NCBI GenBank assembly: GCA_003508005.1
Contig: DNUE01000076.1
Location: 25,623 to 71,625 of the forward strand
Direction: 5' to 3'
Origin: Desulfobulbaceae bacterium
Lineage (GTDB): Bacteria; Desulfobacterota; Desulfobulbia; Desulfobulbales; Desulfobulbaceae
DNA length: 46,003 bases
Of this stretch, positions 17,568 to 25,462 are shown piece by piece. The stretch's first letter is position 1, and every line of letters begins with the position of its first letter. Below the pieces are notes generated by a model. That model saw only the letters and a program-made list of their open reading frames with translations. It did no database searches and was not told the DNA's origin. The position numbers and the translations under genes are program-made.

Positions 17568-18737
17568 ATGTTTGAAAAAGCACTGAAAGGAAACAACAAC
17601 TACTGGATATGGCTGGGGTTTCTTGCCACATTCATGGCCATTGGCGCGCTCTGTTATATCAGGCAGTACATGTATGGTCTCGGTCTCACCGGCATGAGCC
17701 GTGATGTATCCTGGGGTCTGTACATCTCCAATTTCACCTTCCTGGTCGGCGTGGCCGCGGGAGGTGTAATGCTGGTTCTGCCCTACTACGTGCACAACTA
17801 CAAGGTGTTCGGCCGGATCACCATCCTCGGTGAATTCCTGGCCATCTCCGCCATCATCATGTGCCTGCTGTTCATCGTCGCCGACCTCGGTCAGCCCACC
17901 CGGATGCTGAACGTGGTGTTTCACCCGACACCGAACTCCATGCTGTTCTATGACATGATCGTCCTCAACGGCTACCTGTTCCTGAACATCCTCTGCGGCT
18001 GGGTGATCCTCACCGCCGAGCGAAAGCAGATCCATCCGCCGAAATGGATCTATTTCTTTGTCTATCTCTCCATTCCCTTTGCCATCTCGATCCATACGGT
18101 CACCGCCATGCTCTACTGCGGTCTGCCGGGACGGCATTTCTGGCTCTCCGCGATCATCGCCCCCCGCTTCCTGGCATCCGCCTTCGCAGCAGGACCGGCC
18201 CTGATTGTCCTGGTCAGCCTGATCCTCAAGCGGGTAGCCCATTTTGACGCCGGCCGCGAGGCCACCGACAAGATGGTGACCATCATCCTCTACGCCGCGC
18301 TGATCAACGCCTTCTTTGTCATGCTGGAGTTCTTTGTCGGCTATTACAGCCAGATTCCGGGCCACATGCATACCCTGCAGTACCTGTTCTTCGGCCTTGA
18401 GCACCATGGACACGTCTACAACAACCTGGTGCCCTTCATGTGGGGTTTTGTCGTGCTGACCCTTACCGGCTACACCCTGATGGCGATTCCCCAGACCCGC
18501 CGCAACGACTTCTGGCTGGCCATCGGCTCCGCTTCCATGTTCATCGGCCTGTGGCTCGACAAGGGCATCGGCTTTGTGCTGGCCGGCTTCCTCCCCACGC
18601 CGCTGGAGGAGATCGTCGAGTACTACCCGACCCTGAATGAAATCATGATCACCATTGCCGTATGGTGCACCGGCTTCTTCATCCTGACCGTGCTGTACAA
18701 GATCGCCGTCGGGGTGGAGCACGAAGTCGAAGCGTAA
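17568..18737 (+). CDS. dsrP: DsrP, NrfD-like integral membrane subunit
   Basis: Polytopic membrane partner of DsrO that is thought to exchange electrons with menaquinone. The 389 residues form roughly ten hydrophobic spans of the NrfD/PsrC type; characteristic pieces include SWGLYISNFTFLVGVAAGG near 46-64 and the late AGFLPTPLEEIVEY segment. The ATG at 17568 has GAGGT five bases upstream. It is the last gene of the operon and is followed by a strong intrinsic terminator. Confidence 0.95.
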   Translation: MFEKALKGNNNYWIWLGFLATFMAIGALCYIRQYMYGLGLTGMSRDVSWGLYISNFTFLVGVAAGGVMLVLPYYVHNYKVFGRITILGEFLAISAIIMCLLFIVADLGQPTRMLNVVFHPTPNSMLFYDMIVLNGYLFLNILCGWVILTAERKQIHPPKWIYFFVYLSIPFAISIHTVTAMLYCGLPGRHFWLSAIIAPRFLASAFAAGPALIVLVSLILKRVAHFDAGREATDKMVTIILYAALINAFFVMLEFFVGYYSQIPGHMHTLQYLFFGLEHHGHVYNNLVPFMWGFVVLTLTGYTLMAIPQTRRNDFWLAIGSASMFIGLWLDKGIGFVLAGFLPTPLEEIVEYYPTLNEIMITIAVWCTGFFILTVLYKIAVGVEHEVEA

Positions 18738-18762
18738 AAACTGTTCCAGCGCTGTTCTCCAG

Positions 18763-18797
18763 GCCCCCGGTCAACTCCTGACCGGGGGCTTTTTTTT
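18763..18797 (+). terminator. Strong intrinsic terminator of the dsr operon
   Basis: Arms 18763-18773 and 18779-18789 form an 11-bp perfect G+C-rich stem with a five-base loop, followed at once by eight T residues (18790-18797). This is a textbook rho-independent terminator 25 bases after the dsrP stop. Confidence 0.93.
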
Positions 18798-18850
18798 GTG
18801 CGCGGGGTATGCTATAAAGCGTCCACCCATAAAGACGAAGCCCTATTGGA

Positions 18851-19561
18851 ATGACAACCCCGCACATGGAAGCTCCGACCGATACCGGGACAAATGTCCT
18901 GGTTGTTTCTTATTCCTTCTCCAGCCAGACCAACAATCTCGTGCAGGCCTTGTGCTCAGGTCTGGAAAAGGAAGGCATGTGCATTGTCTGGGAACGGCTT
19001 GTTCCGGTGCAGTCCCTGCGCTTTCCCGTCGGCACGGTGAGCGGCACCGTCCGGATGATGCTGGAGACATTTCTGCGCAAGCGCATACCGATCGAACCTC
19101 TGGCTCCCGTCAGTTTCGACCACTACGATCTGCTCATTCTCGCTGGCCCCACCTGGTCCTATAACCCCAGCGGTCCTGTTCTCTCGCTTATTGATCGCGA
19201 TGGGCAGCGTCTGTTCCGGGACAAGTTTGTGCTGCCGCTCATCTCCTGCCGCGGCTACTGGCGGGTGCACTGGTGGGGGCTGAAATTCCTCCTGCGCCGC
19301 TGCGGGGCCATGGTGCCCAATGTCATGGTCTTCTCCCACCCCAATCCCGAGCCGTGGAGGACCATCGGCGTGTTCCTCAAACTGGCGGGGGGGATCCCGG
19401 AAAAAAAATCATGGCTTGCCGGCAAGTATCGGAAGTATGGTCATACCACCATGCAAATCAAGGAGGCCAGGCTCTTCGGCAAAATGATCGGCAAGGAACT
19501 TGCCGAAGGCGGAACAGAGCTGCATCTCCTGAATTTCGACACCACTATCGCCCGGCCCTGA
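18851..19561 (+). CDS. Flavodoxin-fold protein of unknown role
   Basis: A 236-residue cytoplasmic protein with a flavodoxin-like nucleotide site: LVVSYSFSSQTNNLVQAL (17-34) matches the FMN phosphate loop, and ILAGPTWSYNPSGPV is the later glycine/aromatic loop that packs on the flavin. A basic, tryptophan-rich middle (YWRVHWWGLKFLLRR) is unusual for plain flavodoxins. It lies just after the dsr terminator on the same strand and probably has its own promoter. It may be an oxidoreductase or quinone/flavin carrier; the substrate cannot be told. The ribosome binding site is weak. Confidence 0.6.
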   Translation: MTTPHMEAPTDTGTNVLVVSYSFSSQTNNLVQALCSGLEKEGMCIVWERLVPVQSLRFPVGTVSGTVRMMLETFLRKRIPIEPLAPVSFDHYDLLILAGPTWSYNPSGPVLSLIDRDGQRLFRDKFVLPLISCRGYWRVHWWGLKFLLRRCGAMVPNVMVFSHPNPEPWRTIGVFLKLAGGIPEKKSWLAGKYRKYGHTTMQIKEARLFGKMIGKELAEGGTELHLLNFDTTIARP

Positions 19562-20565
19562 GCAACCTAAACATTTCGCATGCCAGGACCATTCCTGCCC
19601 GTCCGCTTGAGCAATTAAAGGTGGTGCTCACTTCGCTCTTCCTCGATGCACCAGTGCCCGCAATATTGCGTCAAGCACCTCATCAAGGAATTTCCCCGCA
19701 TCCTCGGCGAGAAAGCGCAGGACGAAATAGCTGTTTTCCTGGAGCAATTGGTCTTTGCGCCGATCGCGCCGGTAGGCTTGGGGGTCGGATGCCGGACCGA
19801 TCGGCAATTGCCGGTTCCTCGTCGTTGAAATGATATCGGTCAAGCATCAGTTCCACTATCCGGCCGCAGTTCTGTCGTTTACGTTTCTCCTGTTCCGCGC
19901 CTGTACCTTGCAGAGAGCGCTTTCCAACACCGTGGAGATACCCTTCAGCTCAAGGGCGTCCACCATCTCTTGGGTGCTGAAATTGAAAACAACTAGAACT
20001 CGGGTTCCAGGATTTTCTTGTTGTGCAAATCGGAAGTTCAACTTGCTTTTTGCACAGTCATTGGGCTGAGAAAGTCCAAGCCTTTCCGCTCTGCTGTCGC
20101 CAGGCTTGGAACTTCCGGAGAAAACAGTTAAGTATTATGTTTCCTAAATTATGAGTTGCCACACCAACGGAGGTAATCGGTAGTTTAGGCGGGTCGTGGT
20201 CCATGGAGGCGCAACCATTCGAATTCGTCAATCCCCACGTGTGAATTCGGGCTGCCAGCTGGCTAACGATGCTTTGTGCCTTTCCTGTTTTCAAGTCGGC
20301 CATCCATTCGAGGCATTTGCCGTCCGAAGTCTGGAAAGCGTAATCTTTCTGATTTCCCATATCCTTTGCCTCAACATAGGGACAATGTCGGGGTTGCCCG
20401 GCAAGTCCTTTCTGTGCAGGCGAAATCGATAACCGAGACGATGAAGGAGGGTACGGCCATTATTTCCGGCTTCGTGTTCTTTGCTCTCACCGAGGCCATC
20501 ATCCTGCTTCTAGTGCTTTTCGATACGATATCCATGGCCGTGTTAGGCAAATGTTTTTTATGACG
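19562..20565. other. Degraded region with gene fragments
   Basis: About 1 kb without an intact gene. One piece (19628-19843, listed separately) is recognisable as a nuclease remnant. Another minus-strand reading frame at 20058-20360 encodes about 100 residues (for example ADLKTGKAQSIVSQLAARIH) that look protein-like but match no family I know; it may be a further fragment. Base composition is lower in G+C than in the flanks and frames change repeatedly, which suggests decaying imported DNA. Confidence 0.5.
19628..19843 (-). pseudogene. Remnant of a DUF559-type (very-short-patch-repair-like) nuclease
   Basis: Only the C-terminal part survives, about 70 codons: YRRDRRKDQLLQEN followed by VLRFLAEDAGKFLDEVLD, the typical closing segment of DUF559 endonuclease-domain proteins. 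Upstream coding continues in another frame (MLDRYHFNDEEPAIAD), so at least one frameshift separates it from the missing N-terminal part. No start or ribosome binding site fits. The family call is from pattern memory. Confidence 0.5.
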
Positions 20566-21375
20566 TTAGCCTTCTCCATGTATGCCTGGTACGGCAACAC
20601 GTTCAAATATCTCGGTTCGATGGCGAGCGATAAATTCGTTGCCTGGACGAAATCGCTCCGGCAATTCGATCGGCCTGCCATGGAGCACTGCTATGGCAGA
20701 CCGCACCAATTCGTTATCATTTGCAAGCAGCTGCCTGGAGACAATGACGGTAAAATCATCGGCCAGCGTGATCAAGCCTCTGTCGAAGGCACGGTCATGC
20801 AGCGCCGATAGACAGAGCCCGTTGCTTGGGTTCAAGCGATTGGCTTTGTCTTTGCTCCACGGCACGATGTGACTTGCAAGAAGGAGGCGCGGCTCCGATA
20901 ATCCTGACATGCAGCAACGGCCTCGGTAGCTACTCATCACGGCTCTGCGAAAGAATTGCTGTTTGAGCCGCTGTTCGGTAATAACTTGGCGTGTTTCACC
21001 GGTAAAATCTTCCATTGCCTCGGTTTCATCCATGCTGAAATTCGTTGGCAGGCGCAGCCCTTTTTCCTTCTCTATCGCAATCCTCAAACGATTGCATTGC
21101 ACAGCAAGGCCTTCCCAGTCGGCATGAAATTCCGCCCATATCTCTCGATCCAACGATGAGGCGTTCCCTAAACCGGCACGACCAGTTGAAGTTATTGCCG
21201 GATCAATACTCGCGAAATTGACAAGCTTCATCGCTACAGCAGATGGTGTACGACCGATGAGTTGAGCAAGTTCAACGACTTCAGGGTTACGACTATGCAG
21301 CCTGCCAAACGGAAGCTGACAATAGAGATAAAAGGCTAATTTGAGTTGATCGCGAGTCCAACGACTATTGCTCAT
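20566..21375 (-). CDS. HNH endonuclease, probable type II restriction enzyme
   Basis: A 269-residue protein with a C-terminal HNH_2-type nuclease domain: RCCMSG (153-158), SHIVPW (168-173) and NGLCLSALHDRAFD (185-198) are the conserved metal and nucleic-acid motifs. The N-terminal 60 residues (WTRDQLKLAFYLYCQLPFG, then GRTPSAVAMKL) look like a helix-turn-helix. The same architecture is found next to C5-cytosine methyltransferases. Here the ATG lies six bases after the stop of such a gene, but that methyltransferase is truncated. The frame is intact. There is no strong ribosome binding site, so it was probably translated by coupling. Confidence 0.78.
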   Translation of the reverse strand: MSNSRWTRDQLKLAFYLYCQLPFGRLHSRNPEVVELAQLIGRTPSAVAMKLVNFASIDPAITSTGRAGLGNASSLDREIWAEFHADWEGLAVQCNRLRIAIEKEKGLRLPTNFSMDETEAMEDFTGETRQVITEQRLKQQFFRRAVMSSYRGRCCMSGLSEPRLLLASHIVPWSKDKANRLNPSNGLCLSALHDRAFDRGLITLADDFTVIVSRQLLANDNELVRSAIAVLHGRPIELPERFRPGNEFIARHRTEIFERVAVPGIHGEG

Positions 21376-21381
21376 AATATT

Positions 21382-21900
21382 TCAGTTTCCGGCATACCTT
21401 ATTTTCACCACTCCTGAGTATACTTGACATAATGGCCCGCCAATCAGGACCCATTTCTCAGAACCACCAAGGGCTTTTTCTATTCTTTCATTAACAGCGT
21501 CATCGGAAAGTTTTTCTGATCCAAGTTCAGCTCGCCAGGATTCCTGCCTTGCCCTCTCTGCTTCTTCTGGCCATGCAGAGAATAACTGCTCACGGGTGAG
21601 TTCTTTTCTGAGATATGAATAATATTCTTCCGGAACCTTCTTAGGGCGAAACTGTCTGAAAAAGTTTCTCAACTCCAAAGTGCGGTGGGCATACGGATCC
21701 TTTTCAACAGACAGAGATATCCTGAAGGAATTCCCGTCCTCAGCACGGAAGGCGGAAAACCCCTCGGCGAGGCCACCAGGGCCGGCAAAGAGATCGATCA
21801 CCGGAATGCGGTCATGGAGATGGTGTTGTATGCTTATTATTAACCACGGAATGCACGGAAAGGTTTTGCATCGAAGTTTCGATGAAGTATTCGATGTCAA
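21382..21900 (-). pseudogene. Truncated C5-cytosine DNA methyltransferase
   Basis: About 172 codons remain of what should be 350-450. Motif I is clear (PVIDLFAGPGGLAEGF, around residues 33-48) and motif IV is reached at GGPLCQVYS (154-162), where the catalytic context should be GGPPCQ; here P is replaced by L. The sequence then ends after ten more residues (stop at 21382). Motifs VI, VIII, IX and X and the target-recognition domain are absent. An internal deletion joining motif IV to the far end is the simplest explanation. No convincing start codon precedes motif I. Confidence 0.75.
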
Positions 21901-23057
21901 GCGGAAGTCTTTTGTATTTTGGCAAGAAGATCCAACACTGGAACCACCTGGATTCCCTGCTCAATAGGATAGGAATTTGCAACCGGGGCAACTATGTAGG
22001 CCTCGGCAATGTTTAAGTCTCGCAAGGCCTGGCGAAAACCTTTCGCCGGGTTCGGCGCGGTGTTCGCCTTGCATTCGATTCCTATGGTTCTGGAGCCTTT
22101 TTCAATCACCAGATCCAGTTCAACCCCGGTGGCGGTTCTGTAAAAAAAATGCCGCCAATCCGGGGTTGCGGCGATGACGGACTCGATAACGAACCCTTCC
22201 CAGGAGGCGCCGTACACAGGGTGGCCGAGAAGATCGTTCTGGGACGGGATATCGAGCAGGGCGTGGAGGAGCCCGGAATCGCGGATGAAGATTTTGGGCG
22301 ACTTGATCAGTCTCTTTTTACTATTGGCTTCATAGGGCGGCAGAAGACGCAGGAGAAAGGTCTCGGCCAGGATGTCCATATATGAGCGTACAGTATGATG
22401 GCTGACACCCAGGGCTGCTCCTATCTTCGAGGCATTCAGCATCTGACCGTGGCTATGGGCGCACATGCGCCACAGCCGCTCCATCGACCTGGCCGGAATG
22501 TTGAAACCGAGTTGCGGGATGTCGCGTTCCAGGAAGGTCCTGATGAAATCTTGCCGCCAAACGAAGCTTGCTTCACGGCCGGCAAGATAGCTCCTCGGGT
22601 AACCGCCTTGCAGCCAGAGAAGACGGAGATTGTCCTCCCCGACCTCTTTGAGCTGTAAGGGGGTTAATTCCAGGTAGCTGATTCTTCCCGCCAGACTTTC
22701 ACTGCTCTGCCGGATCAGATCCCTTGAGGCGGAACCAAGGATGAGCAGTTGTCCGTTCCGGTCCTGGTCATCGATAATTGCCCGCAGCGGGGCAAACAGC
22801 TCCGGAATCCGCTGGATTTCATCAAGGCAGACAAGTTTATCGCGATTGAGAGAAAAGAAGGCCTCCGGGTCCCGCAGTTTGTTCAGGTCGGAGGTCTTTT
22901 CCAAATCAAGGTAAACAGCGCCGTCCAGTGCCGCGATAACACGTTTTGCCAGTGTCGATTTGCCGCATTGCCTCGGCCCCAACAGGGCGACCGCCGGCAT
23001 CTGCTTGAGCCGCCGGAAAACCTGCTCCGTGACGGTCCTGTCGATGAATGTTTGCAT
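21897..23057 (-). CDS. AAA ATPase with DUF4143 domain
   Basis: A 386-residue protein of the AAA_14/DUF4143 type, widespread, scattered among bacteria and of unknown function. Walker A is GPRQCGKST (27-35), Walker B VCLDEIQR (76-83), and the arginine-bearing LGSASRDL follows. From about 200 there is a winged-helix-like part (IGAALGVSHHTVRSYMDIL) and then a restriction-like fold with ELDLVIEKGSRTIGIECKA, where E/D...ExK residues resemble a nuclease site. A perfect palindrome sits directly before its ATG. It lies inside a helicase remnant and ends at the methyltransferase remnant, so it was probably acquired. Confidence 0.85.
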   Translation of the reverse strand: MQTFIDRTVTEQVFRRLKQMPAVALLGPRQCGKSTLAKRVIAALDGAVYLDLEKTSDLNKLRDPEAFFSLNRDKLVCLDEIQRIPELFAPLRAIIDDQDRNGQLLILGSASRDLIRQSSESLAGRISYLELTPLQLKEVGEDNLRLLWLQGGYPRSYLAGREASFVWRQDFIRTFLERDIPQLGFNIPARSMERLWRMCAHSHGQMLNASKIGAALGVSHHTVRSYMDILAETFLLRLLPPYEANSKKRLIKSPKIFIRDSGLLHALLDIPSQNDLLGHPVYGASWEGFVIESVIAATPDWRHFFYRTATGVELDLVIEKGSRTIGIECKANTAPNPAKGFRQALRDLNIAEAYIVAPVANSYPIEQGIQVVPVLDLLAKIQKTSA

Positions 23058-23078
23058 ATTGGAATATATACTTCCAAT
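23058..23078. promoter_or_regulatory. Palindrome abutting the AAA ATPase start codon
   Basis: ATTGGAA (23058-23064) and TTCCAAT (23072-23078) are perfect inverted copies around a seven-base TATATAC-type centre, ending immediately upstream of the start codon at 23057. The location suits an operator, possibly for autoregulation, or the boundary of the acquired segment. Confidence 0.4.
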
Positions 23079-23440
23079 TTACAATATTGCAAGCGATATT
23101 CCCCAGGGCCTTGCGGGTGCCGACGAACACGGCCATTTTCCGGGCCCGGGTCAGGCCGGTGTAGATGAGGTTTTGGTAGAGCATCTTGAATGCTGGCTGA
23201 GGATCGGAATGATCACCGCCCGGTACTCGCTGCCCTGCGACTTGTGGATGGTGATCGCATAGGCCAGGTCGAGTTCGACGATATCCTCCTTCTGATAGCG
23301 CAACTCCCGGCTGATCACCTTGCTCATCAGCTGGGTGGCCCGGCCGGTGAGCGCGGTATCGTCCTGGTTCGGATGTCCCTGGAGCATGGCACGCCGTAAA
23401 GCGATAATCGGGCCTTTCCGAGTTATATCGGCTCCTCGTT
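23079..23440 (-). pseudogene. C-terminal remnant of a RecD-like helicase
   Basis: The fragment reads ELDLAYAITIHKSQGSEYRAV in one frame and, after loss of a single base at a QHF-type codon near 23189, YQNLIYTGLTRARKMAVFVG in the next. These are the last conserved helicase motifs (UvrD_C_2 type) of RecD/RecD2 proteins. The bulk of the protein, including Walker A, is missing, and the segment between TGRATQLM and the helicase motif is shortened. The remnant is bounded by the AAA ATPase on one side and the AF1514-family gene on the other. Confidence 0.75.
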
Positions 23441-23764
23441 TCACCACTCCACAGGGGTAAAGAAAAAGACAAATCTTCCGTCCTCGATATCGACCTTGAG
23501 GGTCGCCCCATGGCTCCTGGCATAGAGAATATAGCCGTTCTTCTCGCAGTCACCCGGGCATTCCGTTGTATTGGGCGGGGACTCGTAATCCCGGTCCCGG
23601 TCGTACCAGGAGATGAGCATATTTTCGCCCAGCCGTTTTTCTGCTTCAGCCTTGGCCAGCGCCATGGCTTCCTGATACTCCGCCACCCTCTTGTCAGGAT
23701 GGAGGAACACGGTCTCGATTTCCGGCCGACCGGGGGACGGCAGGGGGCAGCTTGCTTCACTCAT
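23441..23764 (-). CDS. AF1514-family (DUF5619-like) small protein
   Basis: A conserved small soluble protein of unknown function, 107 residues from the ATG at 23764. This start is chosen because GGAGG lies seven bases upstream of it, whereas an ATG two codons earlier would be almost on the site. Recognisable pieces are LAKAEAEKRLGENMLISWYDRDRD and HGATLKVDIEDGRFVFF, which recall AF1514-like proteins. Two cysteines (ECPGDCEKN) sit mid-protein. It is close behind the prepilin peptidase on the same strand (31 bases). Confidence 0.6.
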   Translation of the reverse strand: MSEASCPLPSPGRPEIETVFLHPDKRVAEYQEAMALAKAEAEKRLGENMLISWYDRDRDYESPPNTTECPGDCEKNGYILYARSHGATLKVDIEDGRFVFFFTPVEW

Positions 23765-23795
23765 GGTCATGCCTCCTCATCTGTGCATCATTGTC

Positions 23796-24587
23796 TCAGA
23801 TGCCCCTGGTCAGGTACCATTGCCAGAGGCGGAAGATGTCGTCCTGGAAAAAGAGAAACAGCATGGCGCCCAGGGCGAGAAAGGGACCATAGGGGATCCG
23901 TGTCTTGCCGCCCTTGCCCTGCTTGAGCATGGCCAGGATCCCGACCACGCTGCCGGTCAGCGAGCTGGCGAAGACCACAAAGAGCAGGCTCTGCACGCCG
24001 AGGAAGGCGCCGATCATCCCCAGGAGCTTGATGTCGCCGCCGCCCATTCCCTCCCGCCTGGTCAGCAGATAATACCCCGCGGCCACGGCATACAGTATGC
24101 CGCCGCCCAGGAGGATGCCCAGGCCGGACTGCTGCCAGGTCAGTCCGGAAGCGGCAAAGGAGCCGGCAAAGCCGATAAGGATGCCCGGCAGGCTGATCGC
24201 ATCGGGGATGATCTGGAGGCGGATATCAATGAAAATAATGACCAGCAGGGCGGCAAGGAAGAGAAAATAGAAAAAAAACTCGAAGGAGAGGGCAAACTTG
24301 GTGTATAACGCCAGGGAAAGCAGGGCCATGCAGAGCTCCACCAGGGGATACTGCAGGGAAATGGTCCCGCGGCAGGCCCGGCATCTCCCCCGCAGGAGAA
24401 GGAAGCTGACGATCGGGATATTGTCGCACCAGCGAATCGGCGTGCTGCACGCGGGGCAGCGGGACGCCGGATAGACGATGGACTCGCCTTCGGCAGGGAG
24501 CCTGAAAATGACCACGTTGAGAAAGCTGCCGACCACAGCCCCGAAGACAAAACTGGCAATGTGCAAAATCAACTCCATGTCCATCAT
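23796..24587 (-). CDS. pilD: Type IV prepilin peptidase / N-methyltransferase
   Basis: Inner-membrane aspartate protease that cleaves and N-methylates type IV pilin or type II secretion pseudopilins. About 263 residues with several membrane spans. The N-terminal cytoplasmic domain keeps the zinc tetracysteine CPAC...CRAC (SRCPACSTP, RGRCRACRG). The catalytic aspartates are in IFIDIRLQIIPD and GMGGGDIKLLGMIGAFLG. The ATG at 24587 is preferred; a GTG two codons earlier has better spacing to AAGGAG, and ATGs at 24584 and 24578 are also possible. No pilin genes are in the window. Confidence 0.9.
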   Translation of the reverse strand: MMDMELILHIASFVFGAVVGSFLNVVIFRLPAEGESIVYPASRCPACSTPIRWCDNIPIVSFLLLRGRCRACRGTISLQYPLVELCMALLSLALYTKFALSFEFFFYFLFLAALLVIIFIDIRLQIIPDAISLPGILIGFAGSFAASGLTWQQSGLGILLGGGILYAVAAGYYLLTRREGMGGGDIKLLGMIGAFLGVQSLLFVVFASSLTGSVVGILAMLKQGKGGKTRIPYGPFLALGAMLFLFFQDDIFRLWQWYLTRGI

Positions 24588-24676
24588 CGGCACATCTTCT
24601 CCTTTGCAGGGCCGGCCGTTGCGGAACGGCTGCAAGCTCAACAACCTGATTATATCTTCTCCTTGTAGCGCGTTCC

Positions 24677-25462
24677 ATGTCTGAATTCCAGGAAAAATCA
24701 CCCGTCTTGACCCGGGAGCAGCTGACCGCCGACGTGGTCCGCCTGACCCTGCATTGTCCCCGGATCGCAGCCGCCGCCAAGCCCGGCCAGTTTGTCATGG
24801 TCCGCGCTGGCGAGACCCTGGACCCGCTGCTGCGCCGGCCGTTTTCCATCCACAAGGTCACGGCGGAAGGCGGGCTGGCCGTCCTCTTCAAGGTGATCGG
24901 CAAAGGAACCAGGCTCCTGGCCACTGCCGCGCCGGGCAGCAGCCTGGATGTCATCGGACCGCTTGGCCGCGGCTTTTACCCGGATAAGACCGGCCCTCAT
25001 TGCCTGATCGGCGGCGGCATGGGCATTGCGCCCCTCTATTTTCTCGCGCATCAGCTCCTGGCCGCAGGTAGCAGCCACGCCAACCCACCGGTCCTGCTCG
25101 GGGCGCAGACCCAGGCCGAACTGATGCTGCTGGCCCAGGAATTCACCGAACTCGGCTATCCGGTGCTCACCGCCACCGATGACGGCAGCCTTGGCCACCA
25201 GGGTTTTGTCACCGATCTGCTGGATGCACTCCTGACAGAGGTCAGACAGGTCTATGTCTGCGGTCCCCTGCCGATGATGCGCACGGTGGCCGCCAAGTGC
25301 AGGGGGGCCGGAGTGGCCTGCCAGGTCTCGCTGGAGACCCACATGGCCTGCGGCCTGGGTGCCTGCCTGGGCTGTACCTTTCCGGCAAGCAGCGGCGGCT
25401 ATCGCCATGTCTGCAAGGACGGGCCGGTGTTTTCCGCCGAGGAGGTGGCATGGAGCCGGTAA
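24677..25462 (+). CDS. pyrK: Dihydroorotate dehydrogenase electron transfer subunit
   Basis: The FAD and 2Fe-2S subunit that lets class 1B dihydroorotate dehydrogenase use NAD. The 261 residues show the FAD-binding RRPFSIH (53-59), an NAD-binding region starting IGGGMGIAPLYFLA, and the C-terminal 2Fe-2S cysteine cluster CGLGACLGC with a fourth cysteine in HVCKDGPVF. It overlaps pyrD by 13 bases, as expected for subunits made in equal amounts. The gene diverges from the prepilin peptidase gene with about 90 bases between; the ribosome binding site is weak. Confidence 0.95.
   Translation: MSEFQEKSPVLTREQLTADVVRLTLHCPRIAAAAKPGQFVMVRAGETLDPLLRRPFSIHKVTAEGGLAVLFKVIGKGTRLLATAAPGSSLDVIGPLGRGFYPDKTGPHCLIGGGMGIAPLYFLAHQLLAAGSSHANPPVLLGAQTQAELMLLAQEFTELGYPVLTATDDGSLGHQGFVTDLLDALLTEVRQVYVCGPLPMMRTVAAKCRGAGVACQVSLETHMACGLGACLGCTFPASSGGYRHVCKDGPVFSAEEVAWSR

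Noticed and set aside
17553..18722. Complete-looking minus-strand frame across dsrP
   Set aside because: It is an antisense shadow of a membrane protein and is rich in His, Asp and Glu with no domain.
22906..23760. Minus-strand frame of about 280 codons across the recD remnant and AF1514-like gene
   Set aside because: Only its last quarter carries protein-like sequence, in scattered pieces; most of it is a shadow of neighbouring genes.
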